Positions 7,880 to 16,666 of a stretch of DNA of 30,887 nucleotides are shown here, in pieces (position 1 is the first letter of the stretch; every line of letters starts with the position of its first letter). A program made the position numbers and the translations under genes. Origin of the DNA: a virus; IMG/VR virus record IMGVR_UViG_3300045006_000005, positions 1 to 30,887 of that record; one strand, 5' to 3'. Below the pieces are notes generated by a model. The model did no database searches. It saw only the letters and a program-made list of their open reading frames with translations, and was not told the origin of the DNA.

Positions 7880-8416
7880 ATGTGTACGGCAAGTATTGGC
7901 GCGGCACTTGGACTTGGCGGCTTGGTGGGTGGCGTTTACAGTGCATATAAATCCACTTCGGCAGCAAATAAAGCGGCAGAGTTTAACGCCTCGATGATGC
8001 AGCAGAATGCAGGGTACGCCATGCAGAATGCGGCCTACCAGGACTTCCGGGCAGGGAGCATCATTGACGCCGGACAAAAAGCGGCAGGCTTGTCCATGCG
8101 CGATACGATGAAGCTTCAAGGCGCACAGAAAACCGGATTTGCGGCCAGCGGCGTGGCGGTGGATTCTGGGAGCGCAAACGATGTATACGCGGACACTATG
8201 GCTACGGGATTGCAGGATGTGGAAGCCATAAAGAATAATGCGGATATGGATGCTTACGAAGCAAGAGTGCAAGCTTTGAATTACCGACGGCAGGCCAGTG
8301 ATTTGCAGAAGCAGGCGGCTTTCACTCGGAAGGGCAAAACAAGCCCGTGGCTATCCGCAGGAACAGCCTTGATTTCTGGCGGCTCCCGACTGGCTGAAAA
8401 GATGGGATTCATCTAA
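7880..8416 (+). CDS. Internal virion / ejection protein (T7 gp14-like)
   Basis: The 178-aa product begins MCTASIGAALGLGGLVGGVY, a glycine-rich hydrophobic stretch, and continues with an Ala/Gln-rich helical body (NAGYAMQNAAYQDFRAGSII; GQKAAGLSMRDTMKLQGAQK; GFAASGVAVDSGSANDV). The 'TGFAASGVxVxSGS' motif is common to gp14-like ejection proteins, which in T7 insert in the outer membrane as the first part of the trans-envelope channel. The N-terminal segment is probably the membrane-active part. It follows the gp13-like gene by one base and precedes the gp15-like gene by ten. The residue pattern, size and position agree with the call. Confidence 0.75.
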   Translation: MCTASIGAALGLGGLVGGVYSAYKSTSAANKAAEFNASMMQQNAGYAMQNAAYQDFRAGSIIDAGQKAAGLSMRDTMKLQGAQKTGFAASGVAVDSGSANDVYADTMATGLQDVEAIKNNADMDAYEARVQALNYRRQASDLQKQAAFTRKGKTSPWLSAGTALISGGSRLAEKMGFI

Positions 8417-8426
8417 GGATTAAACT

Positions 8427-10220
8427 ATGCAGATTCCAACAAATGAACGGCGGGTGCAGGAACAACCGGCGGGCAACGTCCAGATTCAAGGAAGCTCGGT
8501 ACAGGCCACGCCGGAGGCTTTTGGTGCGGCTCAGGCAAAGCAGATCGGGGATTTGTCCAGTGCTATATATGATGCCGGAATGATGATTACGGATAACGCG
8601 AATAAAGCAAAAGCACGGGATGCGATAAATCAAGCGCGGGAAAAATCACAGCAGATGGTTATTGAAGCTCTTAATTCCCGTGGGGCTAACGCACAAACCG
8701 CAGGGATTGAATTGCAGAAAAAGTTAAAAGCTCTTCGTAATGAAACCCTGAAAGGTTTGGATAATCCGGCGCAATCTAAAATGGTCGGGGATGCGTTTGA
8801 TTCATATGCCTTGGAGCATATGGGTTCAGTAAAAGACCATGTGGTTAAAGAGGGTATCAATTATCAAAATGAAACCTACGATGCAGCAAACGCTAATACC
8901 GTATCAAATATTCCAACTATCATAAATTCACCAAAGCGAGTGGCTGCTGGAGCGAAAGAGATAGAACAAAATATACAAGCTCAAGGAAAATTAAACGGTT
9001 GGTCGGAAGAAGTTATTAACGCAAAAGCCTCAGAAGGTTTAAAGTTGTATCATACAACCGTTGTTGAAAATCTTCGGGTTAAGGGGCCTATGGATGCCGC
9101 TAAATATTTAGAAGATAACAAAGCACATATTGATGCTCGTACACGGTACACGATGTTGAAAAGCCTATCTAGTGGTATGGAAGATTCTTTGGCGGTTGCA
9201 TTATCCACAAGATTTAGTGAACTCGGTTTGGTAACAACGGCGCAAGTAAGTGCTGCGATTTCGGAGTACAGAAAAGCTAATGGTCTAGACAGTATCAGTT
9301 ATGACACGGAACAAAAAATCCTTAATAGTTTTCGGGCGAGAATGGCCGATAAGGTCGCATCAGACCAATACACTAAAAATGAAACTGTTAAGGCCTTCAC
9401 AGAGCAATACACACAGGCGAAAACAGAAGCTGACAGGGAAGCCGTGTCTAACGCATTTATGAATAACCCGAAGATTTCTGGTGAGGTAAAACTTGAATTG
9501 CAAGAAGTCAAAGATTCAAAGCTAGTCAAAGACAATCCTGTGGCGATAGCGGCGGTAGAACTCTTAGCAATGAGCGATCCTAAATGGTTTAATCGAATGC
9601 TTGATTTAAATTTTATCAGTTATACGAAGGGTCTAAATAAGAAAGATCGTGCTAGGATTTTAGAAATTCGTAAACAGGCGGAGTCAGGGGCGTATAACAA
9701 TAAAGAGTATGTGACTGCGATGATTGAAAGTGCAAGCATAAAAATGCCAAAAGCAGAAGCCGCCTTTTTTAATTCTTTGGTTTTGCGTCGTCTTGGCCCG
9801 GCATTTAGTAGGGCGGATGTGGAACGGGAAATTAAACATCTTACATCAATGGAAAATGGGGAGCTAAGATATCAAGACGCGTATAATGTTCACATTAATG
9901 AACAAAAGAAAGATACTGTTCTTCCAGGCATTGGTGTTAGCTCCACAGGTGAGCGGATTGTTTCGGGGGTTACGCCAAGTATGGCTGCGCAGATTAACGC
10001 CTTGGCTTCGGAAAGTTCCATAATTAAGGATATAAACGAATTAAATAAACGCATCGAAAAAGTATATAATGAAATTTATTCCCGACAAGCAAAAGGTACA
10101 TTAACCGAAGGCGTATATAACCAATTAAAATCTTCTGTAGCGGATGACGAAAAAAAAGTCAAGGCACTAAAAGACGCTTCTCAGGCATCCCGAACAGCCA
10201 CCAATGAGGGGGGCAAATAA
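8427..10220 (+). CDS. Internal virion core protein (T7 gp15-like position)
   Basis: A 597-aa, mostly alpha-helical, polar protein without signal peptide or membrane segment. It begins with a Gln/Pro/Thr-rich leader (MQIPTNERRVQEQPAGNVQI), then has long Lys/Glu/Ala/Gln-rich helices (DNANKAKARDAINQAREKSQ; FTEQYTQAKTEADREAVSNA) and a coiled-coil C-terminus (DINELNKRIEKVYNEIYSRQ). Its place after gp14-like, and its length and helix content, fit the periplasmic ejection channel subunit of T7 (gp15). Sequence recognition is weak, so the assignment rests mainly on order and composition. It shares one base with the next gene (TAATG). Confidence 0.65.
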   Translation: MQIPTNERRVQEQPAGNVQIQGSSVQATPEAFGAAQAKQIGDLSSAIYDAGMMITDNANKAKARDAINQAREKSQQMVIEALNSRGANAQTAGIELQKKLKALRNETLKGLDNPAQSKMVGDAFDSYALEHMGSVKDHVVKEGINYQNETYDAANANTVSNIPTIINSPKRVAAGAKEIEQNIQAQGKLNGWSEEVINAKASEGLKLYHTTVVENLRVKGPMDAAKYLEDNKAHIDARTRYTMLKSLSSGMEDSLAVALSTRFSELGLVTTAQVSAAISEYRKANGLDSISYDTEQKILNSFRARMADKVASDQYTKNETVKAFTEQYTQAKTEADREAVSNAFMNNPKISGEVKLELQEVKDSKLVKDNPVAIAAVELLAMSDPKWFNRMLDLNFISYTKGLNKKDRARILEIRKQAESGAYNNKEYVTAMIESASIKMPKAEAAFFNSLVLRRLGPAFSRADVEREIKHLTSMENGELRYQDAYNVHINEQKKDTVLPGIGVSSTGERIVSGVTPSMAAQINALASESSIIKDINELNKRIEKVYNEIYSRQAKGTLTEGVYNQLKSSVADDEKKVKALKDASQASRTATNEGGK

Positions 10221-12355
10221 TGCCTGACGTTTTTGGAAAACCGGACGCTGTTCCCGAATGGTATTCAGTATTGCCAACTGCCATTAAAGATGCGGGAATA
10301 CGGAATATTGAAACCACAAATTTCCAAGAGTCCATTTCCCCCGTGGATTCGACAAGAACCAGACGGGAGATGGACGAGCTTGCCAGAACCACACATAATG
10401 CAGAAATCGCATATAAGAATGGCAACTATCGTTTATTCTCACAGCTTTCAGGAACCGAAACGGAAAAGGTTACGGCATACGTTAATAAGAATAATATATC
10501 CGATTATGACCCAAAGAATATTGAAGTACTCGCAAAGGACGAAGAAGTTCAGCGGATGGCCTTTGAACGTGATGAATTTGGAAAATTGAAAAGACCGCAT
10601 CTCGCCAAGATCGTTGGAACAAAAGAAGGCCGTGCGTTTAAAGCGGATGACTTATGGCAAATTATGCACCTCCAAGAAGCCATAACGCCAACGATGAATG
10701 TTATTGATAATAAATGGGGAACTATTTTAGGGCAACGTGTTATTAATGGGACTAAGTCTATAATTCGTTCTGGATTTAGTATTATGGCCGCAGCCGCAGA
10801 AGTCGGGGAGGCCGTGGCCGGGGTAGACTTCACCGCGATGAAGCGTGAGGGAAAAACGGTTTATGCTCCGGCGTTATCTTCGCTGGGCATCCAACGTTTT
10901 ATGGATACCCTAATTCCGTTACAAAAAACGGAGGATACAGGGAGTACAGTAGAAAATTTTGTTGGAGATGTTGCTGAAAACACACCTCAAATAGTTGCGG
11001 CGGTATTAGGTGGTGTGGCGATAAAAGGTTTAGGTTTTTCTGTTAATGCAGCTAAAACCGCGATGGGTTTACTCGCGGCGGCACAATCATCAGGCCAAGC
11101 ATTCGATGAACTCCGCGACGTGGATATATCCAGAAAGGCGTTGCCTGTTATGGCTTTGACGGCGGCAAGTACACTACTGGAAAAATTTCGTTTAGGAAAA
11201 ATGATATTTCCAGAAGGTAATGCGGGCCGTTCGCTTGCTAAAGTTTTAGGCCCAAAAGGTATGTTGATGTTTGAGACAAATCTAGGAAAAGCAGCATTGG
11301 GTGCAGCCGATGAATTGGCTACAGGTTTTAGCGTTGAAGCCGCTCAAACAGCTCTTGAAAACTTAACTTCGGCAACGGCAAAAGCCTTGGAGAACAGTGC
11401 CAAGAATAACACTTCCTTTGATACCGAGTTTGGTCGTGTATTTTCGGTAAAGGACACTGTTCAGGAGTCCATATATGCAGGCTTGATCGGTGGTGTTTTC
11501 GGCGGCATTGGCGTTGCGAAAATTATTATGGATTTTAAACAGCACCAGGATGTTTTATCCGATATAGAAAAAATTGCAAATACCCGTGAAAACGTTGAGA
11601 ACAAAGAGGCTTTTGACAAAGCCATAAAACCGCTTGTGGATTCTATTGGGGGTAAAGTAACAACTTCACTTGACCCGTTTATATTAAAAGAAAAATTAGG
11701 TGAAGAGGCGACACAAGCGTTAATGAAAAATTTAGGAATAATTGAACAGTATGAAGCGGCATTAAACAATCAGGAAGATTTAGTTATCACCACAGATGAA
11801 TTGATTAAAGCAGGAAAATCTTTCAAGGATATAAAGGCTATTGTTACACTTTCAACTCTTGACCCTTTATCCATGAATAAATTTAACTCCACTCTTGATG
11901 AGGCCTTGTCAAATGATATTGCAAGGCGTTCAAAACTTCTTAAAGAGGATGTTGAATCCGTAGCATATCAGGAAAAAATACTGGAGATTAAACAAGCTTT
12001 AAAGGGTTCTGGCATTAAAGTGGCTGGTCGGCCAGTTGGTGACGTCCATGCACGAGCTTTGGCTGCACTCATTCAGGCGAATGCAACCGTTCTTTCAGAA
12101 GCCACGGGGCAAGACGTTGACGAGATTATAAAGCAGTCCCCAAAAATTGAAGTGAGGGTAAAGGGACAGGAGGTCATAAGTACGAAAGTAACAACGGATG
12201 ACTTCACTGATTTGAATAAACTTCAATCGTCCGAATGGGGTGAGACACAGATCGTCAGAGAAGGCCAGACGTTTAGAGCCAAGGATTATGTGACCTCTTT
12301 GGTGAGCCGGGTTAATAACGTTAAGGCAGTTCTCGATTGTATGAGGAAGGGTTAA
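10220..12355 (+). CDS. Large ejected virion protein, N-terminal half of a polyvalent-type protein
   Basis: A 711-aa protein. Residues ~1-170 are helical and charged. Around residues 170-310 there are amphipathic or hydrophobic segments (SIIRSGFSIMAAAAEVGEAV; TPQIVAAVLGGVAIKGLGFS; KTAMGLLAAAQSSGQAFDEL; ALPVMALTAASTLLEKFRLG), and near residue 425 another (SIYAGLIGGVFGGIGVAKII), suggesting membrane interaction after ejection. Near residues 612-645 the pattern DVHARALAALIQANATVLSE followed by GQDVDEIIKQSPKIEV is one I associate with large polyvalent phage proteins, where a zincin domain usually follows in the same chain. Here the zincin is encoded 4.3 kb downstream, so this may be the front half of a split protein. 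No transglycosylase motif is evident. Confidence 0.65.
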   Translation: MPDVFGKPDAVPEWYSVLPTAIKDAGIRNIETTNFQESISPVDSTRTRREMDELARTTHNAEIAYKNGNYRLFSQLSGTETEKVTAYVNKNNISDYDPKNIEVLAKDEEVQRMAFERDEFGKLKRPHLAKIVGTKEGRAFKADDLWQIMHLQEAITPTMNVIDNKWGTILGQRVINGTKSIIRSGFSIMAAAAEVGEAVAGVDFTAMKREGKTVYAPALSSLGIQRFMDTLIPLQKTEDTGSTVENFVGDVAENTPQIVAAVLGGVAIKGLGFSVNAAKTAMGLLAAAQSSGQAFDELRDVDISRKALPVMALTAASTLLEKFRLGKMIFPEGNAGRSLAKVLGPKGMLMFETNLGKAALGAADELATGFSVEAAQTALENLTSATAKALENSAKNNTSFDTEFGRVFSVKDTVQESIYAGLIGGVFGGIGVAKIIMDFKQHQDVLSDIEKIANTRENVENKEAFDKAIKPLVDSIGGKVTTSLDPFILKEKLGEEATQALMKNLGIIEQYEAALNNQEDLVITTDELIKAGKSFKDIKAIVTLSTLDPLSMNKFNSTLDEALSNDIARRSKLLKEDVESVAYQEKILEIKQALKGSGIKVAGRPVGDVHARALAALIQANATVLSEATGQDVDEIIKQSPKIEVRVKGQEVISTKVTTDDFTDLNKLQSSEWGETQIVREGQTFRAKDYVTSLVSRVNNVKAVLDCMRKG

Positions 12356-12356
12356 T

Positions 12357-12644
12357 ATGCGACTGGTTACAGGAGAAATGAAGGCGAAAGTAATACCTAT
12401 GGAACCTGTTCCAAGTCAGATGGATTGTTTAATAGAAAAAATGGTATCTTTAAATAAAGCACTGGAAAAGCTTTATACGGATAAACCAAAGGATAATTTA
12501 ATCCTTACTAAACAGACAGAAATACTTGACATTCTACGTAAGATTAGTGATAATCAAAGGAAAAGCCTTTCTTGTAATATGGTTATACAGAGGAATGAGG
12601 AAGGCTTAATAACCGGAATCACAATCAATCCAGAGGAGAAATAA
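12357..12644 (+). CDS. Small coiled-coil hypothetical protein
   Basis: A 95-aa protein one base after the previous stop, with GAGGAAGGG before the ATG. Residues ~25-75 are helical (MDCLIEKMVSLNKALEKLYT; QTEILDILRKISDNQRKSLS), followed by a short beta hairpin (VIQRNEEGLITGITINPEEK). It contains two Cys and no membrane segment. It sits at the junction between the ejection proteins and the adhesin-like cassette. I recognise no family; a small virion or assembly factor is possible but unsupported. Confidence 0.55.
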   Translation: MRLVTGEMKAKVIPMEPVPSQMDCLIEKMVSLNKALEKLYTDKPKDNLILTKQTEILDILRKISDNQRKSLSCNMVIQRNEEGLITGITINPEEK

Positions 12645-12646
12645 TC

Positions 12647-13087
12647 ATGTCAATGAGCAATACGAGTGAAAATAACCTTCTAAAGTTACTGTTCAACAAT
12701 ACCGCATGGGCGAACGTTGGCGATGGTTCCGGCCTGCAACCGAGTGCAACCGCTGGCAATTTTTATATCCGTCTGCATACCGCTGACCCTGGGGAAGCCG
12801 GAACGGGTTCTACCAGCGAAGCCACATATACCGGATATGCTCCCGTTGCCGTAGCACGAAGTTCTGGAGGTTTTACCATTACGGGCAATCAGGTGAGCAA
12901 TACCGCCACGGTTCAGTTTGGTGAATGTTCTTCGGGAAGCGAATCTATCACACATTTCTCAGTGTGTCTTGGAAATGGTGTAGGTGCGGATATTCTGTTT
13001 TCCGCAGCATTATCTTCATCCCGTTCAGTATCCAGTGGTATCACATTGCTTTTCAACGCTGGCGCATTAAGCGGAACTCTTGACTGA
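12647..13087 (+). CDS. Conserved beta-rich tail protein
   Basis: The 146-aa product starts MSMSNTSENNLLKLLFNNTA and has the elements FYIRLHTADPGEAGTGSTSE, YTGYAPVAVARSSGG, ITHFSVCLGNGVGADILFSA and ALSSSRSVSSGITLLFNAG. This matches a widespread family of small phage tail or fibre-associated proteins (pattern: NxLLdllf...lyvaLHTaDPgeaG...GYaRv...ithfgl...G.llfsgaL...r.v..Gd...f.aG), known to me from memory. It is probably a structural component of a tail tip or fibre. The start follows AGAGGAGA; the stop overlaps the next start (TGATG). Confidence 0.7.
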   Translation: MSMSNTSENNLLKLLFNNTAWANVGDGSGLQPSATAGNFYIRLHTADPGEAGTGSTSEATYTGYAPVAVARSSGGFTITGNQVSNTATVQFGECSSGSESITHFSVCLGNGVGADILFSAALSSSRSVSSGITLLFNAGALSGTLD

Positions 13088-13938
13088 TGGCTATATACAC
13101 CGTATCTGAGGCTTTGGCCGCAGAGAATGCGGGGCGTGTCTGGACGGGTTATGCCCGTAAGGTCGGCCCGTCACTATTGGCAGGCGTATATTCAGACATG
13201 GGTTATTCGTCCGGTTTGCCAACGGCGAATTATTATGCCAGCACACCATATGTTGGTGCGGTATTAAATAGTATAGACGGATTCGACATCGGCCCCCAAC
13301 CGGCTGCTGGCATGACCAAATACCTTTCATGTGTCACGGCAAACGTGGCGAACGGTTTGGGTATGCCCAGTTTTGAGTTTGTTGATACAGTCATGTACTA
13401 CCCGTTTGTTGATGGCGACGGTGGGTATCAGGAAATGTTGAATCCTACACCTATTCCGCGATATGGTGGTGAAGGGTGTCGTATCGCCGTTATATCGCAG
13501 GGTCTTGGCCTCGGTACGGTGGATGTTACTATTCGGTATATCAATTGCGCCGACCAAGAAAAGACAGTAACGACAACGCTGAATCTTGCGGTGAATGCCG
13601 GGGTCTTGTGTTCGTCGTCGCCCCCCGCCGTTAGTGGTTCTAATGTTTGCAACCCATACACGGTACTTGCCGCAGGCTGCAAGGGTGTGAAGCGCATTCT
13701 TTCGGTTGACTATTTATCGCCCGGAGGTGGCATCCAAGCTTGGCTGATTGTTAAGCCATTAACAAATATCGCTTGTGCTTCTTCTAGTCTCTGTGTGGTT
13801 GAAGTCAGTCTGATGGACGAACGCTCGTTTAAACTTGTACCTCTTCCTGATGGGGCCTTTGTGAATTGTTTTTGTCTGGTGGGGGTAGCAGGAACAAATA
13901 ACCCGACACTTTTTCTGGTAAAAACTATTTGGGGGTAA
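13087..13938 (+). CDS. Putative tail/adhesin protein, paralogue 1
   Basis: A 283-aa, Gly/Ser/Val-rich, beta-strand-rich protein with 10 or more cysteines, no signal peptide and no membrane helix. It aligns by eye with the next gene: an opening 'YAxK-x-G' segment, FVDTVMYYPFVDGDGG against LVDVAMYYPGV, CKGVKRILSVDYLSPGGGIQ against TGIKRVNSIQLSTAYTG, IVKPLTNIA against LCKPILNII, and (D/G)ERSF followed by PxxPDGA near the C-terminus. The two are thus tandem paralogues. The location between tail genes suggests a virion surface or receptor-binding component; no enzyme motif is visible. It starts by a TGATG overlap with the previous gene. Confidence 0.65.
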   Translation: MAIYTVSEALAAENAGRVWTGYARKVGPSLLAGVYSDMGYSSGLPTANYYASTPYVGAVLNSIDGFDIGPQPAAGMTKYLSCVTANVANGLGMPSFEFVDTVMYYPFVDGDGGYQEMLNPTPIPRYGGEGCRIAVISQGLGLGTVDVTIRYINCADQEKTVTTTLNLAVNAGVLCSSSPPAVSGSNVCNPYTVLAAGCKGVKRILSVDYLSPGGGIQAWLIVKPLTNIACASSSLCVVEVSLMDERSFKLVPLPDGAFVNCFCLVGVAGTNNPTLFLVKTIWG

Positions 13939-13941
13939 GTC

Positions 13942-14844
13942 ATGGCATACACAAGTATCAACGATATGACCGCAGAACTAGCGGCTGGTAAATCGTACAG
14001 TGCGTATTACATGAAATCGTCCGGTTTCTCGGCTCATGTGGCGGGTAACGCCTACGATTTCGCAGTTACTACGGGTGTTCCGACAAACACGAACGCATAT
14101 TCAGGAACATCATTAGCGGCCACAGTTCCAGACGATACGGTTGCATGGGCAATGTATCATGGCGGCAACGTATCCACGGACACGAAGTATGTATTGAATG
14201 CAATGGGTATGGCGAATGGCACAACGTCGGCACCGGGTGTTCTGACATTGGTGGATGTGGCGATGTATTACCCCGGCGTAAGCCTTCTATCCACCGCTGC
14301 TCAGAGCATGACAAACGTGGCTACGCTGACCCGATACACGAATGGTAAAGGGCTTCGAGCATTTATCGTCGTGACCGCATTGACGGGAACCCCGGCATCC
14401 ACGCCAGTTCTTTCGTCTTTCAATTATCGTGACCAAGACGACAATGACGGCGCATATTCCGGCATGACGATCAACTTCACCGCAGGGGCGGCTGGTATCC
14501 CGCCTGTCAGCAAAATTGTCCATTGTGCGCCGGCAGCGAACCATCCTGGCCCGTTCCTTCCGCTGAACGCTGGTGATACTGGAATCAAGCGAGTGAACTC
14601 GATTCAGTTATCTACGGCATACACAGGCGCAACCACGCTGACGGCTTGCATTGTTTTGTGCAAACCTATACTGAATATCATTCTTCCCGCTGTTGGTTAT
14701 CCGGGAGAACGTTCATTCTTTGCACCGGCACCTATTTTGCCAACTATTCCAGATGGTGCCTGCCTGACATGGATATATTTTCCCGGAGCGGCAACGTATG
14801 CACTCTCAACCTTTATGGGAACGGTTGACTTTGGATGGGGCTAA
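13942..14844 (+). CDS. Putative tail/adhesin protein, paralogue 2
   Basis: A 300-aa, beta-rich protein and divergent paralogue of the gene just upstream (shared MYYPGV, GIKRVNSIQLS, CKPILNII, GERSF and IPDGA-type blocks in the same order). Compared with paralogue 1 it has fewer cysteines and more Ala/Thr. The start is supported by GGGGGTAAG before ATG. The two products could form a hetero-oligomer or be alternative receptor-binding subunits; both ideas are inference. No database family comes to mind. Confidence 0.65.
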   Translation: MAYTSINDMTAELAAGKSYSAYYMKSSGFSAHVAGNAYDFAVTTGVPTNTNAYSGTSLAATVPDDTVAWAMYHGGNVSTDTKYVLNAMGMANGTTSAPGVLTLVDVAMYYPGVSLLSTAAQSMTNVATLTRYTNGKGLRAFIVVTALTGTPASTPVLSSFNYRDQDDNDGAYSGMTINFTAGAAGIPPVSKIVHCAPAANHPGPFLPLNAGDTGIKRVNSIQLSTAYTGATTLTACIVLCKPILNIILPAVGYPGERSFFAPAPILPTIPDGACLTWIYFPGAATYALSTFMGTVDFGWG

Positions 14845-14847
14845 ACC

Positions 14848-15033
14848 ATGAAAATGACTGCAATAAAAACCTTAGTTGAGAATATCCTTGAAGGACATAA
14901 CTGCGAAAACTCCAGCAAGCATTGTTGGAGAGTTGCCGTAGAAGCAACGCAGCAACAAAGGGAAGATGACGCAGTGTTAGCAGAAGCCGCCGGTTATCCA
15001 GAACTGGCGGCGGCAATCCGAGGATCGGTTTAA
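14848..15033 (+). CDS. Small hypothetical protein
   Basis: A 61-aa helical protein (MKMTAIKTLVENILEGHNCE; then WRVAVEATQQQREDDAVLAE and YPELAAAIRGSV). It lies three bases after paralogue 2 and its stop overlaps the next start (TAATG), so it is part of the coupled operon. The ribosome binding site is weak (GGGGCT). I recognise no family. A small chaperone or regulator for the neighbouring tail proteins is possible, without direct support. Confidence 0.45.
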   Translation: MKMTAIKTLVENILEGHNCENSSKHCWRVAVEATQQQREDDAVLAEAAGYPELAAAIRGSV

Positions 15034-16421
15034 TGCATAGACCTAATCGATATTTTTTTAATTCTGGTATTTGGGCATACTGGTCTGGACGGGTGCATCA
15101 AACGCTTCACAATTTTTGTTTTCCTGTTTTGATGAAAAACTTCGACGGCAGGCTAACATCAACGCCCGATGGCATGAGTGTGACTGCACCGACACCACCA
15201 ATTCTTGACGGTGGTCTTGGCGCCTACGCATATAATTCGGCACAACTCACTGGAACGGCTTCAGGTATCTCTGGAAGACTTGCAGAAGGCCAAGGATTTA
15301 TCACATTAACCCCAACGGCAAATTTGTCCCCGTTGGTTTTCGTATCCGGTGATGGAAGTCTTACATTCACGGTCACTGGATTGGCTGCTTCTACACTGAG
15401 TTTATCTGGTGAAGCCACAGCAACATTTGATTTTGATAACAATGTTCTCACCGTTATCAACCCTACCACGGGCGAATTTACGATGCAGTTTTCGGGTGAT
15501 GGTGATGTCCGTGGATTGAACTCACTTTCAGGTGAGTTTAGAAATAGTGATACGGAGGTAATCGTCGATTACGGTGGTGCGGTATATATTGCGCCATGGG
15601 GAACTGATGGATACAGTTATCCTGCTGGAACCGCTTCACGTCCAGTATTAACCCTTGATTGCGCTTTGGCCATATGTAAAAAATATGATTTAAAAATCAT
15701 TTATCTTAGAGGTAGTTATATCCTTGATGACGATGATACTGGTTTAATTGATAATTTTGAATTTAAGGGATGGGGGCCAATTCAATTTTGCAAACTCGAC
15801 CTTGGTGGATTACTGCTCGACTCTGTTCACTTCCATGACCTGGTTATCGAAGGCGAGTTAAATACCACCACTATCGGAGGAACTGGCTGGCAATCATCAA
15901 TTGCCCGTGTTCAATTTGATTCGTGTTATTTACAATCAGTTACTAATCTTCAAGGCGTGGCGCGCCACTGCCAGATCGAGGGCCCAACAAGTATTGCTCC
16001 CGGCGGGTGGTTCTCTTCAGCGGACACGGTTATTGAAGGTGATTATACCGTATTTGATATGCAGTCCACCGCAGGAACTACTATATCTATGGATGTGACT
16101 TCCGGCTGGTCGCAGTTCGATAATGCCGTTGATGGATGCTTAATTGAACTGAACGTGAAGGGTGGCGAAGTATCTTTCAAGTCATCCTGCACTGGCGGGG
16201 AATATTATCTTGAAGGCGTTGGCACACTCTTCAATGACAGCGCGATGACGCAAAAAGAAAATCACCTCGTTGAAGGTAACGCGCTTGACGAACTCCATAA
16301 GTTAAAAGGTTTGAATGCTGAGAATCCAGTGGTCGCCACGGGCGACGGCCAGACCAGCAAAACATTGACAACGGCGGGTGTGACTCTTACGATTACCCAA
16401 AATGGGATTACCCGGACATGA
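15033..16421 (+). CDS. Tail spike/fibre-like protein with beta-helix-like domain
   Basis: A 462-aa beta-rich protein. Residues ~55-165 hold Ig-like or beta-repeat sequence (LTGTASGISGRLAEGQGF; GLAASTLSLSGEATATF). Residues ~180-385 have the pattern YPAGTASRPVLTLDCALAIC followed by KKYDLKIIYLRGSYIL and a run of short strands each ending in polar turns, as in right-handed parallel beta-helix domains found in phage tail proteins of the 'yPtGT...PV.nl.dAl.ia' type. No catalytic lyase or hydrolase residues are identifiable. It probably contacts the cell surface. The ATG shares a base with the preceding TAA; GAGG stands nine bases upstream. A later start at the MKNFDGRL methionine is possible. Confidence 0.65.
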   Translation: MHRPNRYFFNSGIWAYWSGRVHQTLHNFCFPVLMKNFDGRLTSTPDGMSVTAPTPPILDGGLGAYAYNSAQLTGTASGISGRLAEGQGFITLTPTANLSPLVFVSGDGSLTFTVTGLAASTLSLSGEATATFDFDNNVLTVINPTTGEFTMQFSGDGDVRGLNSLSGEFRNSDTEVIVDYGGAVYIAPWGTDGYSYPAGTASRPVLTLDCALAICKKYDLKIIYLRGSYILDDDDTGLIDNFEFKGWGPIQFCKLDLGGLLLDSVHFHDLVIEGELNTTTIGGTGWQSSIARVQFDSCYLQSVTNLQGVARHCQIEGPTSIAPGGWFSSADTVIEGDYTVFDMQSTAGTTISMDVTSGWSQFDNAVDGCLIELNVKGGEVSFKSSCTGGEYYLEGVGTLFNDSAMTQKENHLVEGNALDELHKLKGLNAENPVVATGDGQTSKTLTTAGVTLTITQNGITRT

Positions 16422-16666
16422 AGCCTATTGCAGTAGCGACCGAAGGCTGGCTTGATGATAACCTTCCATTTACCGTGGCATTTGAAGGTTTTCTCAGTGG
16501 AACCTCCGAAGAGCGGGATAGGGCAATAAGCTACTCCAGTCACGGTCGTGCTGGTGGTATGCGATACAGTTTGAATTATAAACGATTGCTGAAAGAAGAT
16601 GAAGAAATTCTTATATTTGCCGAAGCTTTTTGGAGAAGAACTTGCCAAATCTTAAAGATTGCTTAA
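16418..16666 (+). CDS. Small hypothetical protein with repeated A-x-x-G-(W/F)-L motif
   Basis: An 82-aa protein overlapping the beta-helix gene by four bases (ATGA) and the giant zincin protein by about 25 bases. The first 30 residues carry two copies of a short motif, IAVATEGWL and FTVAFEGFL; such small phage proteins with 'A..G(W/F)L' repeats occur near tail genes (from memory). The rest is charged and helical (YKRLLKEDEEILIFAEAF). The function is unknown. Its C-terminal codons contain the ribosome binding site of the next gene. Confidence 0.5.
   Translation: MKPIAVATEGWLDDNLPFTVAFEGFLSGTSEERDRAISYSSHGRAGGMRYSLNYKRLLKEDEEILIFAEAFWRRTCQILKIA
16632..16638 (+). promoter_or_regulatory. Ribosome binding site selecting a TTG start at 16642
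   Basis: GGAGAAG at 16632-16638 lies directly before TTG at 16642. The alternative in-frame TTG at 16630 has no Shine-Dalgarno sequence upstream and would bury this one inside the coding region. I therefore place the start of the giant protein at 16642. The site lies inside the 3' end of the 82-aa gene, so translation of that gene may modulate it. Confidence 0.6.

Noticed and set aside
13087-16421. A diversity-generating retroelement target (BPP-1 relatives carry one)
   Set aside because: No reverse transcriptase, accessory protein gene or template repeat is visible in the window, and the ends of these genes are not enriched in AAC/AAT codons. It could exist outside the window, but nothing here supports it.
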